Shown here piece by piece: positions 4,753 through 6,019 of a stretch of 6,019 nt of DNA. Origin of the DNA: Muribaculaceae bacterium. GTDB lineage: Bacteria > Bacteroidota > Bacteroidia > Bacteroidales > Muribaculaceae. Location: assembly GCA_029059965.1 (NCBI GenBank), contig JAIDUY010000096.1, forward strand, positions 1 to 6,019. Direction: 5' to 3'. A program made the translations under genes and the position numbers. Numbering within the stretch: position 1 is the stretch's first letter; each line of letters starts with the position of its first letter. The notes under the pieces are model-generated. The model was not told the origin of the DNA. It saw nothing but the letters and a program-made list of their open reading frames with translations, and did not search any database.

Positions 4753-6019
4753 TCAGAATCGTTCCTTTGCCGCATTACCTGCTCCGCGTCCCTTGTATCG
4801 CGACTGCGCGGAGTTGAATTTGCATCTTATAGTAAGCGACAGGTCGCGTGTGTCATAAATCTTCTCAATTGATATAGAGCTCATCGCATCGTATAAAACC
4901 AGTTTCTGCCTCCAGGTGTCGAAAACATCATTGAGCTGCAATCTGACGTTCCAAGTGTCATTGGCGAATGATTTGTATAGCCCGACATTGCATTGCCAAT
5001 ACGGTCTGACATAGCAATTGTCGCCATTACCGGAAGTCCTTGCCGAGAAGTCGACATTCAGCCACATATCCAAAGGGAGGTGTATGGCATTGTCGAAACG
5101 GAAAATTCCCAAAGGTCGGTTCAGCTTGACGACTTTACCGTCGTGTGTCAAACTGAAATCCTGGGCATTGACTCCGGCCATGACAGAGGGGTGCCAACAT
5201 CCGAACAGGGTAGGCGAGTAATTTATGTAAGCTCCATAAGTATTGAACCTCGGCATATTCACCATAGTCAGCAGTGTGATGGCATCCATGCCGGGATATT
5301 CCGACGTCTGCCACATGAAATAGTTTTTGGTTGAACAGTATTCCAGTTGCAGGACAATATTATTCCATGAAGCCGTTGCCGAAATATAATCACGATATAT
5401 CGGTTTCAAGTTCGGATTGCCCGATTCATAACTGTATCTGTCGATATATTTTACGGCAGAACTGAGTTGCTCGAATGCCGGACGCGAAGTCTTTCTCATA
5501 TATGAAAGACGTACCCTGACGCTGCCTGCCGGGAATGATATGGAGGCCGATGGCGCGAGATTGTGGTATTTGCGACTCTGTTCAGCGCTGAGCAGCCCGT
5601 TTTGCTTATACTTGGAATCGGTATATTCCCAGCGCAATCCCAAACTTGCCGATAAGGTTCCGAAATCCTGTTCGGTCTCGGCAAACAGAGCCGTTGAAGT
5701 CTCACTTGTAGTAATATCACTGTCGGCGATGTAATCTGCGTTTCCCTTATACCTGTCAGTTCGGTGAATACTGCTTACTTCTGTCCCGAATGTCACATCA
5801 CCTTTCCCGACAGGAAGAGTAGCCGTAATGTTGGTCGCAATAAGACGGTTGTCGACATTATTGATAGTAGTTAAGTCCCGTTCGGGGTTCAATGTCGAAA
5901 TTTCATGTTCTGCATTGTGACGGTCGTTCGCCTGCCATAGAGCGTCGAAATTGGCGGAAAGTCGCCATTTGCCAAGCTCGCCGACATAGTATGCGCTTGC
6001 AATATGCTGACGTCTATGT
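4753..6019 (-). CDS. Outer-membrane beta-barrel protein (TonB-dependent receptor-like), 5' end beyond window
   Basis: The frame is open to the right edge; 421 C-terminal residues are visible, ending at the TAA at 4753-4755. The segment is a series of alternating amphipathic strands rich in Tyr, Trp, Asn and Arg (SLGLRWEYTDSKYKQ, VRVRLSYMRKTSRPAFEQL, ESGNPNLKPIYRDYISATAS). Such features, and the tail RYKGRGAGNAAKERF following a final strand, match the C-terminal barrel of the Bacteroidota 'outer membrane beta-barrel family' (OMP_b-brl_3), related to TonB-dependent receptors. The NPNLKP block is typical of these barrels. It should sit in the outer membrane and import or bind a ligand, but the plug domain, TonB box and signal peptide lie outside, so the ligand is unknown. 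The TTG at 5890-5892 is an internal Leu codon, not a start. No frameshift is seen. Confidence 0.88.
   Translation of the reverse strand, partial: HRRQHIASAYYVGELGKWRLSANFDALWQANDRHNAEHEISTLNPERDLTTINNVDNRLIATNITATLPVGKGDVTFGTEVSSIHRTDRYKGNADYIADSDITTSETSTALFAETEQDFGTLSASLGLRWEYTDSKYKQNGLLSAEQSRKYHNLAPSASISFPAGSVRVRLSYMRKTSRPAFEQLSSAVKYIDRYSYESGNPNLKPIYRDYISATASWNNIVLQLEYCSTKNYFMWQTSEYPGMDAITLLTMVNMPRFNTYGAYINYSPTLFGCWHPSVMAGVNAQDFSLTHDGKVVKLNRPLGIFRFDNAIHLPLDMWLNVDFSARTSGNGDNCYVRPYWQCNVGLYKSFANDTWNVRLQLNDVFDTWRQKLVLYDAMSSISIEKIYDTRDLSLTIRCKFNSAQSRYKGRGAGNAAKERF

Noticed and set aside
4378..4872. Plus-strand frame opposite the GNAT gene and the barrel gene's 3' end
   Set aside because: It crosses two convincing minus-strand genes and an intergenic promoter, with no protein-like features.
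1..6019. CRISPR array, tRNA or rRNA genes
   Set aside because: No regularly spaced direct repeats beyond the three short units at 18-64, and no cloverleaf or rRNA-like segments were recognised on either strand.

Overview
The window most likely comes from a Bacteroidota chromosome, probably an intestinal Bacteroidales lineage. Four exact matches to the Bacteroidota -7 promoter box (TAnnTTTG) sit just upstream of gene starts, Shine-Dalgarno signals are weak or absent, and the last gene is an outer-membrane beta-barrel receptor of a type common in that phylum. The genus cannot be fixed from the sequence. The umuDC end is visibly GC-rich; the 2840-3150 intergenic stretch is AT-rich.

Layout. (1) 1-185 is the control region of a translesion-synthesis operon, with three 9-bp repeats at 19-bp steps, two of which form a long dyad. 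(2) 186-1933, plus strand: umuD and umuC overlap by 7 bp and encode a self-cleaving UmuD and a Y-family DNA polymerase V catalytic subunit. (3) 1948-2775, minus strand, convergent with umuC: an exported protein fusing a carboxymuconolactone-decarboxylase-like domain to a cupin. (4) 2776-3146: a gene-poor junction holding the C-terminal scrap of a lost gene and what looks like the left end of an IS4-type insertion sequence, with its promoter, a perfect palindrome and the first codons of the transposase. (5) 4686 down to 3147, minus strand: a compact three-gene unit of GNAT acetyltransferase, P-loop kinase-like protein (overlapping by 4 bp) and YdeI/OmdA-family protein. (6) 4753 to the right edge, minus strand: the C-terminal 421 residues of an outer-membrane beta-barrel (TonB-dependent receptor-like) protein whose N-terminus lies outside.

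Only umuD/umuC form a well-understood functional pair: RecA-stimulated cleavage of UmuD yields the accessory subunit that lets UmuC copy damaged DNA. The GNAT/P-loop/YdeI unit looks co-transcribed, but its joint role is unknown. The most notable unexplained items are the iterated repeat array upstream of umuD, which resembles neither the Escherichia nor the Bacillus LexA box, and the fossil IS end whose promoter points into the 3' end of the YdeI-family gene. I do not see a clear multi-gene novel system.
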